Of a stretch of 64,000 bases of DNA, positions 19,712 to 31,699 are shown piece by piece. The number at the start of each line of letters is the position of its first letter. Position 1 is the first letter of the stretch. Source of the stretch: Kappaphycus alvarezii (lineage: Eukaryota; Rhodophyta; Florideophyceae; Gigartinales; Solieriaceae). Location of the stretch: NCBI GenBank assembly GCA_002205965.3, contig NADL03000090.1, positions 124,001 to 188,000 on the forward strand. Direction: 5' to 3'. The position numbers and the translations under genes are program-made. The notes beneath the pieces were generated by a model that had not been told where the DNA came from, did not search any database, and worked only from the letters and a program-made list of their open reading frames with translations.

Positions 19712-21031
19712 TTGATAGGGTCAGACGATTCGAGCGAGGACGAAACTTTGTATTACCTTGCCGCTACTGGCATCCTACCAGGGCTCGAGCCACTGCGTTT
19801 TCCCCACCGCGCTGGGTCTCAAACCGTAAAAATCCCCAACATCCCCTGCGAATTCAACGCTAAGTTGGATCGCCTGTTGGGCGACTACTTTGGCGCCGCG
19901 CCGAAGCACGGAGAGGAAATGTTTGAGCGCAGATTTAGGATGCCCTACAAGTTCTTCGAACGCGTCTTCAAGATACTGCAAGGGCAGGGAATATTCGTCC
20001 GAAGGGAAGATGATTTGGGAAAGCAAGGCATTCACTCGTTGCAGCGCGTAGTAGCGGCAGTGCGGATGTTAGAGTACGGAGTCACCGCAGATGACTAGAA
20101 GAGCACATAAAGATGTCAGAATATTCTGTACTACTGTCTGTAAAGGTTTTCTGCCGTTTGATTGCGGAGAGGTTTGGCGATGAGTATTTGTGCGACCCGA
20201 CGGAGCAGGATCTGACGCGCATCATGAAGACTAAAGATGCACGTGGCTTCCCGGGTTGCATTGGTAGCAAAGAATGCCAACAATGGGAATGGAAGAATTG
20301 TCCGGTCGCTTGGGCTGCGAAGTAAAAAGGGAAAGAGAAGAAACCAAGAGTAGTGCTCGAGGCGATCTGTGATGCCGAACTCTGGATACGGCATGCACAT
20401 TTCGGCAGCCCTGGATCTTGTAACGATATGAATTCCCTGGACAGGTCCGCAACGATGCAGAAGATACGCGAAGGAGAGTTCACTCCTTAACTACTGTACA
20501 CATTAAATGATACACTGCGTACTATGTTATACTACCGGGCAGACGGCATCTACCCTAACTCGGCCATCTTTGCGATAACAATCAAGGAAACATGTAGTGT
20601 AGAATTTAATGCCAAAGAAGCCTTCAGAAAGAATATACTGCGCGCTTTTGGAGTTTCCGTAGCTCGTTTCAACATTCTACAGCGCCCGTGCAGGATGTGA
20701 AATCGCACGAACATGGCTTATGTTATGAAAGCATGCATAAAGCTACACAATATGGTGATTGACGCCCGAAGGGATACAAAAGACAGCGACATGAGCGGTC
20801 TGGTGCACTTCGAAGAGGCGGTCGCCACGTTAAATAACGGTCAGAGCTTCAAATGGGAGTCTTGAAAAACTAATCACGAGCTACTGGGTGACGTTTTCGC
20901 GCCAGGCATGGTCCTCGATCATTGCATCTCGTTGTTCAAGAATCACCAGTACAGTTGATCACTTCTCTCTCGAGCACGATCTCATCCAGCATATCTGGGC
21001 TCGTTCGCGAAAGGAGGAGGAAAAATGGTAA
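19712..21031 (+). pseudogene. PIF/Harbinger DDE transposase pseudogene
   Basis: Residues LDRLLGDYFGAAP, FERRFRMPYKFFERVF and LQRVVAAVRMLEYGVTADD match the family N-terminus. A TAG at 20096 and a small frame change follow. From 20101 one frame carries EHIKMSEYSVLLSVKVFC, RGFPGCIGSKECQQWEW, KKPRVVLEAI, HFGSPGSCNDMN, YYRADGIYPNSAIF, AFRKNILRAFGV and KACIKLHNMVI, with in-frame stops at about 20323, 20488 and 20698. After a further break, LEHDLIQHIW ends at 21031. The first catalytic Asp (GS.DC in active relatives) is Glu, the ADG Asp is kept, and the third acidic residue (ERAFG) is Leu. It is dead but well recognisable, so of moderate age. Confidence 0.88.
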
Positions 21032-21508
21032 ACTAGAAGTAATAACGTCGCTGCACCTCAAGTAAAGGTTTGCATGCATGCAGACATCGGCGTGAAGCGC
21101 CGCAAAAGACGGGGGGTCCGGCAGTCTCCCCAAACACGAGCTCCCTAAGAACTTTTTGAACTCCAGAAGGCAATCTTTACCTCTCAGCCCTCCTCAAGGA
21201 GCCTCAGAGAGGTCCCGAAGGGTTCCGAATGACTCGTACTCAGCGCCAGTAGGTATAGTTTCAGGAAATGTTTCCTGGGTATGAGCTTTCGTCTCTCTAA
21301 TCAGCTCGCCTTGGGCAATCCGAGCCCATTTCTGGGCGTTTGCGAGATACGTCTTGCGCAGTGCATCGAAAAAAGCTACAGTTTCAGACTTTCCCTGTGC
21401 TTCAGGGAGTGAAAATATCGCTATGGGGGTCTTCTATTCTATTATTTTCGACTTGCGCCTCGCGGATGATGCTAACGACCGGACAATTTTCGTGTGTAAC
21501 TCCACTTG

Positions 21509-22115
21509 TTAGATGAACTTAGCGTTGCGGCTGCCGATTCCAAAATGATCTTCTGCTTTACGTCGAGGCGTCTTCTTGGCTGACGTTCGCTCAAGAGGAT
21601 CGGCAGAGCTTTCCTTTTCATCTACAGACAGTTCCTGGCTCCGTGATGACTCTGTTGATGGCGGTGCGCACCACTTAGTGTGGCGACGGAGCACCATCCA
21701 GGAGTAGAAGTACAGCCACCTCGTGAAATTGAAGTCCTTGAAGTCGTAGCGAATAATGTTCGTCTTTCCAAGTTGTACGCTCACAGCCATTGACTCGATG
21801 TTCAGTTCCGAAACCCCAGTTGGGTTAGACGCCTCGACTCTGCACATTGCAACTCGAAACTTCTGAATATCTGCCGACATGTCGGAGAAGGTTTGTACAA
21901 TACAATTCGTATTACGCGATTTGTACTCACCTTCCGTCTCCCGCAAACGCTCTGGACCGAGCTCGACAAAGTGCCGCTTGACAGTCTCCATAAACAACTT
22001 GCGTATTTGATCAACTCCAGCGATTGGGTCTTCTGATGCTGCAACCCACGCCTTCGCGAGCTTTTTGTTCCCTAAAAGATCCTAGCTCTTTCCGCGGCCC
22101 ACGGTGGGGAAGAAC
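21509..22115 (-). pseudogene. Harbinger Myb/SANT-like accessory protein
   Basis: On the minus strand from about 22115: GRGKS, an in-frame stop, then KKLAKAWVAASEDPIAGVDQ, FMETVKRHFVEL, SDMSADIQKFRVAMC, NPTGVSELNIESMAV and FYSWMVLRRHTKWC. The 'LAkaWv.asEDpi.G.DQ....F...V...F' start and the 'W..Lr...KW' end match the DNA-binding partner that plant and oomycete Harbinger elements use to bring transposase to the ends and the nucleus. From 21997 the frame is open for 162 residues, with a basic, serine-rich C-terminus. It is better preserved than the transposase. No promoter or splice sites assessed. Confidence 0.75.
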
Positions 22116-25100
22116 AGCAGACGAAGGAAGTAGTTAGTGGGGGCAGGCGGATGATCTAAGAAATGGGAGGTGTCAAAGGTGTTTGGTCGGGGAATAGGCA
22201 TTTGGCGCCAAGAGTTTTATTCGCGGTTCAATCACGAAAGCCATATTGGAATTTCTATTCCTTCCATTAGATTCACTTCAGCCTCTATTGAGGGGTCCGA
22301 TAGAGCAAAACTGATCTCTGAAGAAAAGGGAAATGAAAAGGATAGATTATAATTTCTGCTGTAGAGTTGCGTTTATGGCCCGGACATGAAAATATCGGAT
22401 AGATTTACTGCAGTAATTATGCTCTGACCTCGTGGAGCTCCCCTTTGTACAGTTCTGTAGCCGTGCTCCAGTTTGGGAGCGGGGTGGTGTTGGGGGCTCC
22501 TGAAGGGGAATGGAAAACCTCATACTACATTACCTGTATGACGTTATCTGCGGATTCTACGGTACCCAACTACAGTATGTTGGCGCTAATTTTTATCCTA
22601 GTGCGATAAGTTGCACACGTGTCAGATATATCTTGGCAGGACCGGTGAGGGCTATTCGTTGGAGCGTTGTAAAAGAGGTGCTTTTTATTTTTGGGCAGTC
22701 CTCGCAATCTTCAAGGTCACCACATTTTCAAGTCCACACACTACGCTTGATAATTTTACAGTAATTTGTTACGAGTTTAGTTACGTTTTAATATTCCTTG
22801 TACCTCGCGGTGTGTTTCTCCAGATACTCCTCACAAACTCGTGGGGTTTTAGTAGATACTGAATGCATTAAACTTCTTTCTTTCTTATATAAACCATGGA
22901 ATGGCGGGGGCAGACTGCGAAGAGACAAGTAGTCCCGCTTCCCTGGAGTCTCTGATCTTCCATTTTGATTCTATCAAATAACAACTTCATAAAATAGACT
23001 TCGTACATCTCTTATCAGTAAAAGAACCAAATTGACCCCATTCGTGATTACAGCTGCATGAAGGATGAGCTCTCAGGTGAGCTCGATTATTTCGCGGAAA
23101 TTGTAATGGCCTTATATTAAGGGCACTGTAAGGAGTTCTGTCATGGAATCACGGGTCTAGTCTGGATAGAAATGTTGTGCACATATAACCTACTGTCATC
23201 TGGAAAGGTATGTCACCTCCGAATACGCTATATAGTGGTGAGATGCGAGCACGGCTTGAAAGAAAAAATACGTCCTCCGTCGACAAATTTTGATCAAAAA
23301 CTCAACAGAAGACGGGACGCCTCATATGAAAGCACTCTTCATGTAGGGATGAAAAACTACCTTCCCTGTAATCATCTTTCACCGTTTTCCGTGGTTCTGC
23401 TACTGAGGACGTTCAAAATTTCTTTTCCAATTTCAAAGAAGAGCAATGAGTAGAAAAGGGAAATGGACCACTTAGCGATTGTCTCTTGACTATGAAAACG
23501 GCCGTGTGATTTTTTATGAACAGAAGAACACAATAGAAGTCGTTTCTTCAGAAAGGACATTTAGCTCTAAAAGAGTTATAAGTATACCACATGATAGAGG
23601 ATCAGAGGTGGAATACATGTTGGACATCTTAGCCATCTGTCTTGCAGGCCTGACCCGTCTAGTGAAGAAGAGAATCAAGACTGCACAACGTAGAACTCAG
23701 TATAGAACAGAAATAGATCACATATGCTCATACTGCAAGGAGCAAGGGTACAGTACTTTGCCTGAAAATCCCGTAACAACTCACATCGCGATTACAAACG
23801 CGAGCAGAGTGGGGAATAAGGCCACTTCGAGACTACGTGGTTGGCTAAAAGGAATGTTTCTAGGTAAATCCCACCGAATCCGTCAATATACACAGTCAAG
23901 GAGACATCGTCGGTAGTACGTTTAGTATGGCCGCAGGACATAGGGACGTTTCAATAATTATTCAAGAAGGCCCGGATTTTTAGTGTCTAAAAAACTGTTT
24001 TCCCGGAACGGAACTCAAAAATAAAACATCAATGGAATGAATTGGGAATTAAGAACCTTACTGAAGGGCCAAATCCTCTCTGAGAGACTTAGAGCTCCTT
24101 ATTAACTAAGAAGGTTAAAATAAGTAAACCAAAAACGATGGAGGGAAGAAATAAAATACAACTACGTATGGGTGGCTATGAAGCAGTTGAATCTTTATCA
24201 ATGGCATCCAGCTGCTTCAATCTTGCCGAACTGATGCGTGGGGATGCGAAAATGTCTATAATGGCATGTGCGAGCTCTTTTATTCCCTTTGGCCTCGAAA
24301 ATACAACAAAATTTCTCCAGACCTTGTTCATGGGGAAAGAATAGTAAAAGCAATCCACCTAAAAATATTCGCTTCCGAAGCCCTCGCACTCTTGACCACT
24401 AGGAAATCACCTAAACTGATATTAGTATAATTATTGAAGTTACTCAAATGGAGCCAAAGGCGAATCTAAAATCTATAAAGGATGTCAATGGGTCACATTA
24501 TAGTTGCACAAAACGACCGTGACAGGTACCAATTACAACAGGGTACATGAAGTTCCACTTGGATTTACTAAATGTTTAGAATGATCCAGTATGCATGATT
24601 ATTGGTCTACTTGAGCTCAAGCATATGAAACAAGTCATTTACATGGGTAATCTCTACGATAATATAATAAATCACGAGAATTGACCGCGAATTATGTTGG
24701 AGGAAGATCAGGGACAGCCTCTCTTGGAGCACGTAAACTACAGGGGCGAACTATTCAAGGCTTATGCTGTGAGTTTTGAGGCGCTTAAGAGCAGATATAT
24801 GCTGAATTTGGGATGATGAATTTAGTTGAGACTGAGTAGGTTGAACTGACCGCTCTGAATCAGGGTATATACTGAAATGGGGATACATATCTGCGGAACG
24901 AAAATAAGTTCTAATAGTAGCAAGTACAAAAGGTTTCCTATACAAAAGTTCTTACAGTGTCTTTAGTGGGTTAATTTTAGCGATAGACAAGATCTAGATA
25001 GCAATGAGAGATAAACCAACTACTTGGATACGATTAGTAAAAGGGAATGAAAGCCATTTTGGAGTCCTCTGTCACTGCTGACATTAGTGATAATTTTTTT

Positions 25101-27175
25101 GTTGAAAAGAGTACCCCTTAATACGAATTAACTCCATAAAATACGAAGGTGGGCTAATTTTCATTGAGCCTCATTTCTACTGAAAATTTGTAGCTGCATG
25201 GATTTTATACTATTGTATCTATGAAAATATTGGCAACTATTATTGGTAACTACGCGCCCAAAAATAAAAAGTTGTTGTTGGTGAATATCGCAATCAAATT
25301 AACATCCAGTCCAATTCTTATTTTCTCACTATTAAGACTAAAGGTTTCCAATGTACCAACTTGAAAATGCGGTATATTGTTGCTATTTCCCCCATTTGCA
25401 ATTCTTACCGCTGTTTTGGTGATTTTCAACTTCAGTAAAGATGAATTATTAGTAATAATAGTCTAGGGACGCCCTTATAAGTTTTGGGAGGGGAAAGAAG
25501 TCTTGAAAGAATCCCGTTCACTGAAAATTATTCAATAAGTACGTTTTTTATGAATTATTGTTATATCTAGAGATTCAATGCCACTTAAATAGCGTAATTG
25601 TATTAAGTTGTTAATAATTATTACATTTTAAATTTTTGGTAGTGTATTCTTATACGGAAATGTTCGTCTGTCACCAATTTCATCCTAAAAGATCACGACA
25701 AAACGTTTATTATTATCTCAGTCCCTAATCTTCCATTACTCTGCGTCCAATTGGTCCTTATTACATATATTCATCTAAATCATCGGAATAATCTTCAATG
25801 TCATGTCTGACTTGCATAGCTGGGATGCACACAATTCTCTTAAAACGAAGATGTGCCTGTTTTCTAAGCAAGAAGCGAATTGAACTTGATTGAACTTGAA
25901 GCCGCAAATCTCTCACCATCTCTCACCATCTCAAAACCCCCATTTGATTCCTCCCTGATTATGTGCCTCTTCTTACTCCTATTCATTTTGGGCTGCATTC
26001 CGGGGCCTTTTTGGTACCGTAGCGTTCGGGGTCCTTTCATTCGCGTTTTGATACATTTCGGGATCATCAAAGCTCGCGGGCAATTGATGATAAACTCCAA
26101 CAGTTTGAATGGTGTGGTAGAATTTGATTCTTTCAAAATTGGATGCAGACGGCTTTCGAAGCATGGCTGAAGGGTTCAGGGCCAATTTTTCTGGCTTAAT
26201 GCGGACGAGAGGAGCTTCATACTTCTCTTGAACTGCTCCGAGCTGCCATTGAAGTCTTTAATTTGCTCTTATTCCCCACAAATTACCCTTCCCACCATGT
26301 CAAGATATATTTCTTGAGACCTAATTTGTCAAAAACGTCCATTACTTTCCAAAACAATAAATGTTTTACGGTTTATGTCTGCGTTAGACGAATTTTTGAA
26401 CGCTTTTTGGGTGTTCCAATGTTTGTCTTATGTAATTTTTTTCTTCGCAGGGGGAATCCAATTTGATCGCAATAATCCTTTAGTTAGAGGTAGACTCATA
26501 CCCTTCCCCATCTAGACTCTCGGAGGTTGGTACCCAGGTGCCTACGCACTAATGAGCGATGTAGCACTTAATGTAGCTGTAAGGACAATGCATACGTATG
26601 GAAAGGTTAAAGAAGTCCTTACTCAAAGGCATACCTCAGCGGCATCAATATCAAATGCTGACTGCTTGATGGCCTGACTCCAGACCGTTTTTAAGGGTGA
26701 CGCGTCCACGTTGCTAGCCTCAAACTCTGTATGATCACACCGAATCTTCTCAATTCCTAATGGAACATGTGGACTCACTTTAGGAAATGACATTAGTTTC
26801 CCAAAAAAAGGTACCCCAGATTATGCCCTTTAAAAACCCCACCTCGATGTTTATTGTCACCACTGCCTTTTGCAGTAGAAAAACCCTTGGCCTTAAGTTA
26901 TAATAAAAAAATAATTTAATATCTTGATAAAATAATACTGTAGTATAAGTTATTCTCCAAAGACGAGCGAGCAATGGCTAGTGTCTATCCTTCGTAGCGT
27001 TGTACTCATATGAAAACAACTTTTCTTTTGTAGTAATGTACTGTGGTAGTCAATTTTTTTAGGCCCAATAATTTGTAGTAGAAAAGTTTCTCTGTAAAGT
27101 ATCAATTACGTTAGACATCTATCCCGCAGTTTCTGCCCTTCTCAATAAGATGCAATCGCACACAAATTTGAATAT
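22116..27175. other. Long AT-rich region, no clear gene
   Basis: Five kilobases with many short frames and no host-like coding region. One plus-strand frame (23479-23916) is listed separately. Others, such as 24138-24344, 25880-26170 and 26263-26466, have no motif I recognise. The texture is like the decayed transposon regions on either side, so old unrecognisable elements are the likeliest content. Confidence 0.5.
23479..23916 (+). mobile_element. Possible retroelement gag fragment (fossil)
   Basis: A 145-residue frame with a basic region (KKRIKTAQRRTQYRTE) followed by CSYCKEQGYS, which resembles a nucleocapsid zinc knuckle. Family cannot be set. The rest of any element around it is not readable, so it is broken and old. 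Confidence 0.25.
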
Positions 27176-27214
27176 TCAGTGGAAACTTCTCCCATATATC
27201 ACTGGGACTGTGGA

Positions 27215-27410
27215 ATATGGCGCAAATCGCAGGTTGCTGATCCAGGGATTGTGGGTTCAGTTCTCGCCGGGTCTCTATCAGAGATTCAGCGAGAAATGAG
27301 TGTGAAAAAGCTGCTGTCTCCGTGCGCCATTAGGCATCCACTTGAATATGAGACAGAATACGTTTACATCTCATGAAAGGTTAATTCAGTACGCCATAGA
27401 CAGCAGCTAA
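27215..27410 (+). repeat. tRNA-like SINE or tRNA pseudogene
   Basis: TGGCGCAAATCGC at 27218-27230 resembles a pol III A box and GGTTCAGTTCT at 27254-27264 a B box, at tRNA-like spacing. The non-tRNA body contains an inverted repeat (GCTGCTGTCT near 27309 and AGACAGCAGC near 27398). A fragment CGCGAATTGCTGATCCAGAG near 16181-16200 resembles its middle, suggesting a dispersed family. Confidence 0.4.
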
Positions 27411-27949
27411 TTTCGCAAGTCAGATGACGCAAGTGAAACCAGTAGGGGCTATAGAAAAAGAACTCAAAACAAATTTTACTTTTATTTCAGAAATTCATAC
27501 TAATTCGCTTCACATTCGAATCCTAGTTAAGGTCCTTTGTGTGCAAATGATCCATAAAGCAAAACTTATTTGTGCTGGCGTGGCAGATGTAAATGTTTCC
27601 AAGCCTATTGTCACGGCAAGTAAAGCAAAGAAATTTCGACTCAATGACCTTCACAGACCCGACAACGACCCTGGTAAGATGATTTAGTGTACTCTCTATT
27701 ATCAAACTTCCTCTTCTTGTTTGCCACTGCGAGATTGGTTCCAATACATGCAACAGGATCCAATTAAGTTTCATCCTCCTCATAACTACGCAATTAGATG
27801 CACTTAGAGTTATAGAATCAAACTTGTTTTCGATGAGTTCCTCTGCAAGAATCTCATAAACCCTAGACTAAGATAGAGAGTCTTTGCCCGGAATAATGCT
27901 TGTAAAGTAGCCATGAATCAAATATCATGATCGAAAGGAGAGAGGAATT

Positions 27950-29046
27950 GACCCTGAGCGACCATTATTTCATTTTCAGTTTCTTCTCAATTCAAACGTT
28001 ATCTTGCCAGCATTCGTTGTGCCGGTCAATTTGAGAACACGTGTCATAGCGCCTCTCGACAACATCTGGAACCGCAATCTCGAATTCCACTTTCTTTGCT
28101 TTACCCTCCACAGTTCTCGATCTTTACCTGAAAAATTGGGGTGCCCTGATTGGATGTATGGCGACTGCTTATGAAATGTCTTTGTTCTCTGTCCATCCAC
28201 AAAAGAGTCTTTAAATATTTAGTAGTGTTAAATTTCTTAGGGGCCATCGAGATATGATCTCCGAGCTCTATGAGCTCCTGTGAGGACAATTGTGGCGTCG
28301 GAAATTATCTAACTGCATTTTTGACCATACCAATAAATCTCGTTCCATATCTCATCAAAGCTTTTAAGGTTGAAACAGATGCAAAATGTGAGTACCCGCA
28401 TACGACGCGATCTGTCTTCAGTCAAGGTTGAACAAGGCGAAGCCTAAGAGCGGTATCGTGACAGAGTTCTTCTGTGAAGTCACGCCGAAGAACTTCCGTT
28501 TTAACCATGACAAGCTCCATCCTCAACATTATTCCAAACTGATCACACACCGAAGCCTTCAGTTCGCAGTCATTTTGGACCCTCTTTCATAGAAAACATA
28601 ATGCGGAAGTCATTTTTTGATCCCATCCCCGCCAAGACCGTACCACCTTCTGATGCTTTTATCTACGCATATCTGAGAAAATGGCGTAACGTTTGCTTAC
28701 GGTGGTCATCGATATGCTTCATAAGTGTACTCATTAAAGACCATGTTGTGTCTTTAAAGGGCCTCTCTTCCCTTTCAGAGCAGTGACTGAAGCAAATATT
28801 TCCGAGACTCAGCTCAAATCTCCTGCGTGACATGATATTTTCAAAGATTGATCCTGGAATATACTCCGATCCATTCTGCTTCTGGAGGTAACGGCTGCTT
28901 GAGAACTTAAACCTCTTCTTCAGAGTAAGAACTCCAAAGAACTTCAATGTCTCCCCAGAAGAAACTGGCTGAATTCCAATGGCATCCAATCGCTCGTTTG
29001 TAAGGTCACGCATAACATTGCGTTGATGGAGCGGAAACATGCTCAT
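27950..29046 (-). pseudogene. piggyBac-like (DDE_Tnp_1_7) transposase pseudogene
   Basis: On the minus strand from 29046: a segment ETLKFFGVLTLKKRF, then FENIMSRRRFELSLGNICFS and PFKDTTWSLMSTLMKHID match the piggyBac N-terminal part of the catalytic domain (E...ffGi.l..., i...Ms..RFe.i...l.F). After a poorly readable stretch, 28240-28100 gives KKFNTTKYLKTLLWMDREQ and HFISSRHTSNQGTP, matching '...W.D.k...fiS......G'. Multiple stops and frameshifts lie between. Frames at 29321-29127 and 29560-29340 on the same strand could be its N-terminal region (WVGLEDEIFSGTAI...). TTAA-flanked ends were not located. Confidence 0.6.
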
Positions 29047-29569
29047 GAAGCATTCAAATGGCGATTAATATCGAGGAGCACGACCATAGGTAAGAGTATT
29101 ACCAGAGTAGCCAATAAACTTGCAGCTTATTTCCGAAATATTTTCATTAATAGGTGGAAACACGGCTGATTGGTCCACAATCGCTCGTGAGTAATTACAC
29201 TTACATCTGATTGATGCACCCTTGAAACATCTGAATTCCTATCTGAAGTGATCGGGACGATGGCAAAGCACCCAAATCTTGATTTTTCATTCGCCAAATG
29301 AGCTGGTTTAATCTCTGCCAAAACGTCACCTTGAAGTAATCACGCTTTGATGTTGACAATCTTCAGCGTGACGGCCTTGAGACGGTTGCGTATCTTCCAG
29401 CTTGCTTCCACTGACTTCTTCTTTCGCCGACCTGCATTGTCAATACGGACTGCAATGGCGGTTCCACTGAAAATTTCGTCTTCCAAGCCAACCCATACAA
29501 GCGATTTAATTATGTCTCTGACGCAACAAACCTCGGCGGTGAATTTTATTTACTGGAATGGTTCATAGA

Positions 29570-30003
29570 TCCATTTTTTTGCGAAGAACAAGGGAAAATC
29601 GAGGGTTAACGCGTAAGAAAAAGTTGTTCCTGTGGTGAGCAGAGTTGTAATTCTCGAATAGTTTGTTTTAATCGAGAACCAATGGGGCCGAAAAAAAGGC
29701 AACTGAAAAGGTTTCGTATTTTAAAAAATGTTCTTAAAATTGTCCTCATATGAGGACAATGGTCTTATAGACACTGGGCTAGCGAATAAATATAGAAATC
29801 CGAACTCGAAATGATAAACTGGATCACCCTACATTACACTGACATATAAACTCTAAAACCGACACGCCTCTTTCATTCCGCAGTCTATAAAATATAGAAA
29901 AAGAGGGAAAGAAAGAGAGACGTAGACAAGGTCAGGGTAAGGAACGAGAAGGAAGTTTGGAGAGGGAGGGAAGGAAACAAAAAATGATTTAAGTGAAGAG
30001 AAA
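29570..30003. other. No gene seen; purine-rich leader to the LINE tail
   Basis: A purine-rich run (29895-29980) precedes TACTGTACTGTAC-type sequence at 30056-30092. Nothing else recognised. Confidence 0.4.
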
Positions 30004-30804
30004 GTGTTGCAGATTACAGAAGACCACAATGTTGGCGGGGATGTTCAACAGATCATACTGTACTGTACTTTCCTATCCTGTATGTACTGTACTGTATGCT
30101 CTGTTCATCGCCGCCACATGGGAGTTCACGTGTTTGACGACACGGTGCCGCTGCAATGTGCGGAGTGCAACAGGCCCATGGAAAACCGAGGTGACCATGC
30201 AGCGTATTTTTGCAAAAATGGCCTGGGATGGACTAACCGGCACAATGCCGTAGTGAAGGTATTCGGCCGACAACTGCTCAAAGCAGCAGGAGTCGGCGTC
30301 CAGTATGAGGTGAAATACTTACTTCCTGGACTGAATGCACGGCCTGTCGACATTCTATTGTACCCAAAATCGGAAGAGATCAACACTTTGCCGCCCCTTC
30401 CGATGGCGTACGACGTCACGGTAACATCGCCATTCCAGAAGGGTTTCATGGTCATTGGAGCGCGTGAGGCACGCGCCGTCGCCAATGCAGCGGAAAGACG
30501 GAAAAATAGGGAGCGTACCAGCAAAGTAGCAGCCATCCCCGGTGAAGCCCTCCCAGGAGGATCAAAACTGGGATGGAAGGTTGTGCCGCTAGCCTTCAAC
30601 TCCCTTGGATCGCCGTCTGCGACGACGTCGAAGGTAATCGACGAATACGCGGCCGCTGTCGCAACCCGCATAAGATGCTCGACGAGAGGAGTGAAGACTC
30701 GGCTTTATCAGCAGCTTAGTTATATGATTTGGTCCACGTGTGCTGCGTCTGTAATATGTCGCGCCCCACAACATGTAGAGTTTAGCCACCTTATTCAAAC
30801 CTAA
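30004..30804 (+). pseudogene. R2-type LINE tail: zinc finger plus restriction-like endonuclease domain, open for 266 residues
   Basis: Residues 40-130 carry CAECNRPMENRGDHAAYFC (C-x2-C-x9-H-x4-C), then TNRHNAVVKVFGRQLL, LNARPVDILLYP and MAYDVTVTSPF. The finger, the RHN segment and RP.DI followed by DVTV are the usual order at the C-terminus of R2/NeSL/CRE-group LINEs, where the (R/K)PD...D segment is the target-cutting nuclease. A conserved tail follows, ANAAERRKNRERTSKVAAIPG then WKVVPLAFNSLGSPSATTSKV. The upstream reverse transcriptase is missing, so this is a 5'-truncated copy although its frame is open. Related copies at 45.0, 46.0, 48.3 and 57.5 kb. It could also be a domesticated gene. 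A different element class with a similar zinc finger cannot be excluded without a search. Confidence 0.62.
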
Positions 30805-31297
30805 TTGTTTTAGTTTCATTACAGTGAGGTATTCAAGACTTTGCATGTTGTCCCTGCTATATGTCTGTGGCAAAGTAACCTCCATATATCTGTTGAACAC
30901 TCCCGCAATAATTGTGGTACGTCACAGCACAGTTTAATTTTGGGAAGCTGAGTCTTTGGATCTGTATCTGTAAGTTTTGAAAAGCAGAAGATGAGACTGT
31001 CAGAAGAGAAACCCAAAAAAGAGTCGAGCTGATCTGAAATGGATCAGCTCACAAATATGTAACGTTCAAGGCTCTGTAGTTAGCTTGAAGAGTTGAACCC
31101 TGTACATTATCCACTCCTCTGTAAGCTAGAGGGATATCTTACACTACCAGTCACCGACAGAACCAAATCGCCCCGAGGGCCCACCCATCCGAACCCCCAA
31201 AATCACACAACCTTTTACTCTCCAACCCCAAATTTACCCTACGTCGGTCAGTCGGTGTACACTCAAGATAAGTTAAAAGAGTAAAAGAACACAATGT
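30805..31297. other. No gene seen
   Basis: Short AT-rich then C-rich DNA before an LTR. No motif recognised. Confidence 0.4.
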
Positions 31298-31617
31298 TGG
31301 TAACAGTTGCTGGAAGGTGATTTTTACGTCTTTCTAGTACTGTTTATGACAATATCTGACGGTAACCTACTGTACTTTCAATATTTTTACCTCTTGGTGT
31401 TTAATGGTGTTTAATGGTCAAGTACAGTTGTGTACAGTACAACACTATTGTACAGGAATTTCTCAGCCACAGACCGCTCGTTCGTCGGCTATATAGCTAT
31501 CATCCGAGGCTTCTGGGCCGTTGACGGGAGGCAGCGTCACCTTACCGAGCTCTCCCCCTTCCTCAAAATAAAAACATTCTACTGTCTTGGCATCCCGGCC
31601 ATTCTCCACTCCCATCA
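31298..31617 (+). repeat. Gypsy LTR copy 1 (plus orientation)
   Basis: Starts TGGTAACAGTTGCTGG and ends CCCATCA, followed at once by TGGCACTCTTTTAG, which looks like a tRNA primer-binding site (TGG...). It is related to 35604-35936 in reverse orientation and to 37725-38064 in the same orientation. Its orientation is opposite to the Gypsy coding region beside it. Confidence 0.8.
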
Positions 31618-31699
31618 TGGCACTCTTTTAGAAGGGTAGTACAAGGGCAGAAGATACGTGTTTCCGTGGGTGAAGAAGAGTCTCAGGTCGGGCTTACCC

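Larger units (their letters stand above)
19712..22115. mobile_element. PIF/Harbinger DNA transposon fossil with both characteristic proteins
   Basis: A DDE transposase remnant on the plus strand and a Myb/SANT-like accessory protein remnant on the minus strand face each other tail to tail. This pair is diagnostic of PIF/Harbinger elements. Outer boundaries are not resolved, so the true element is somewhat longer. Confidence 0.82.
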
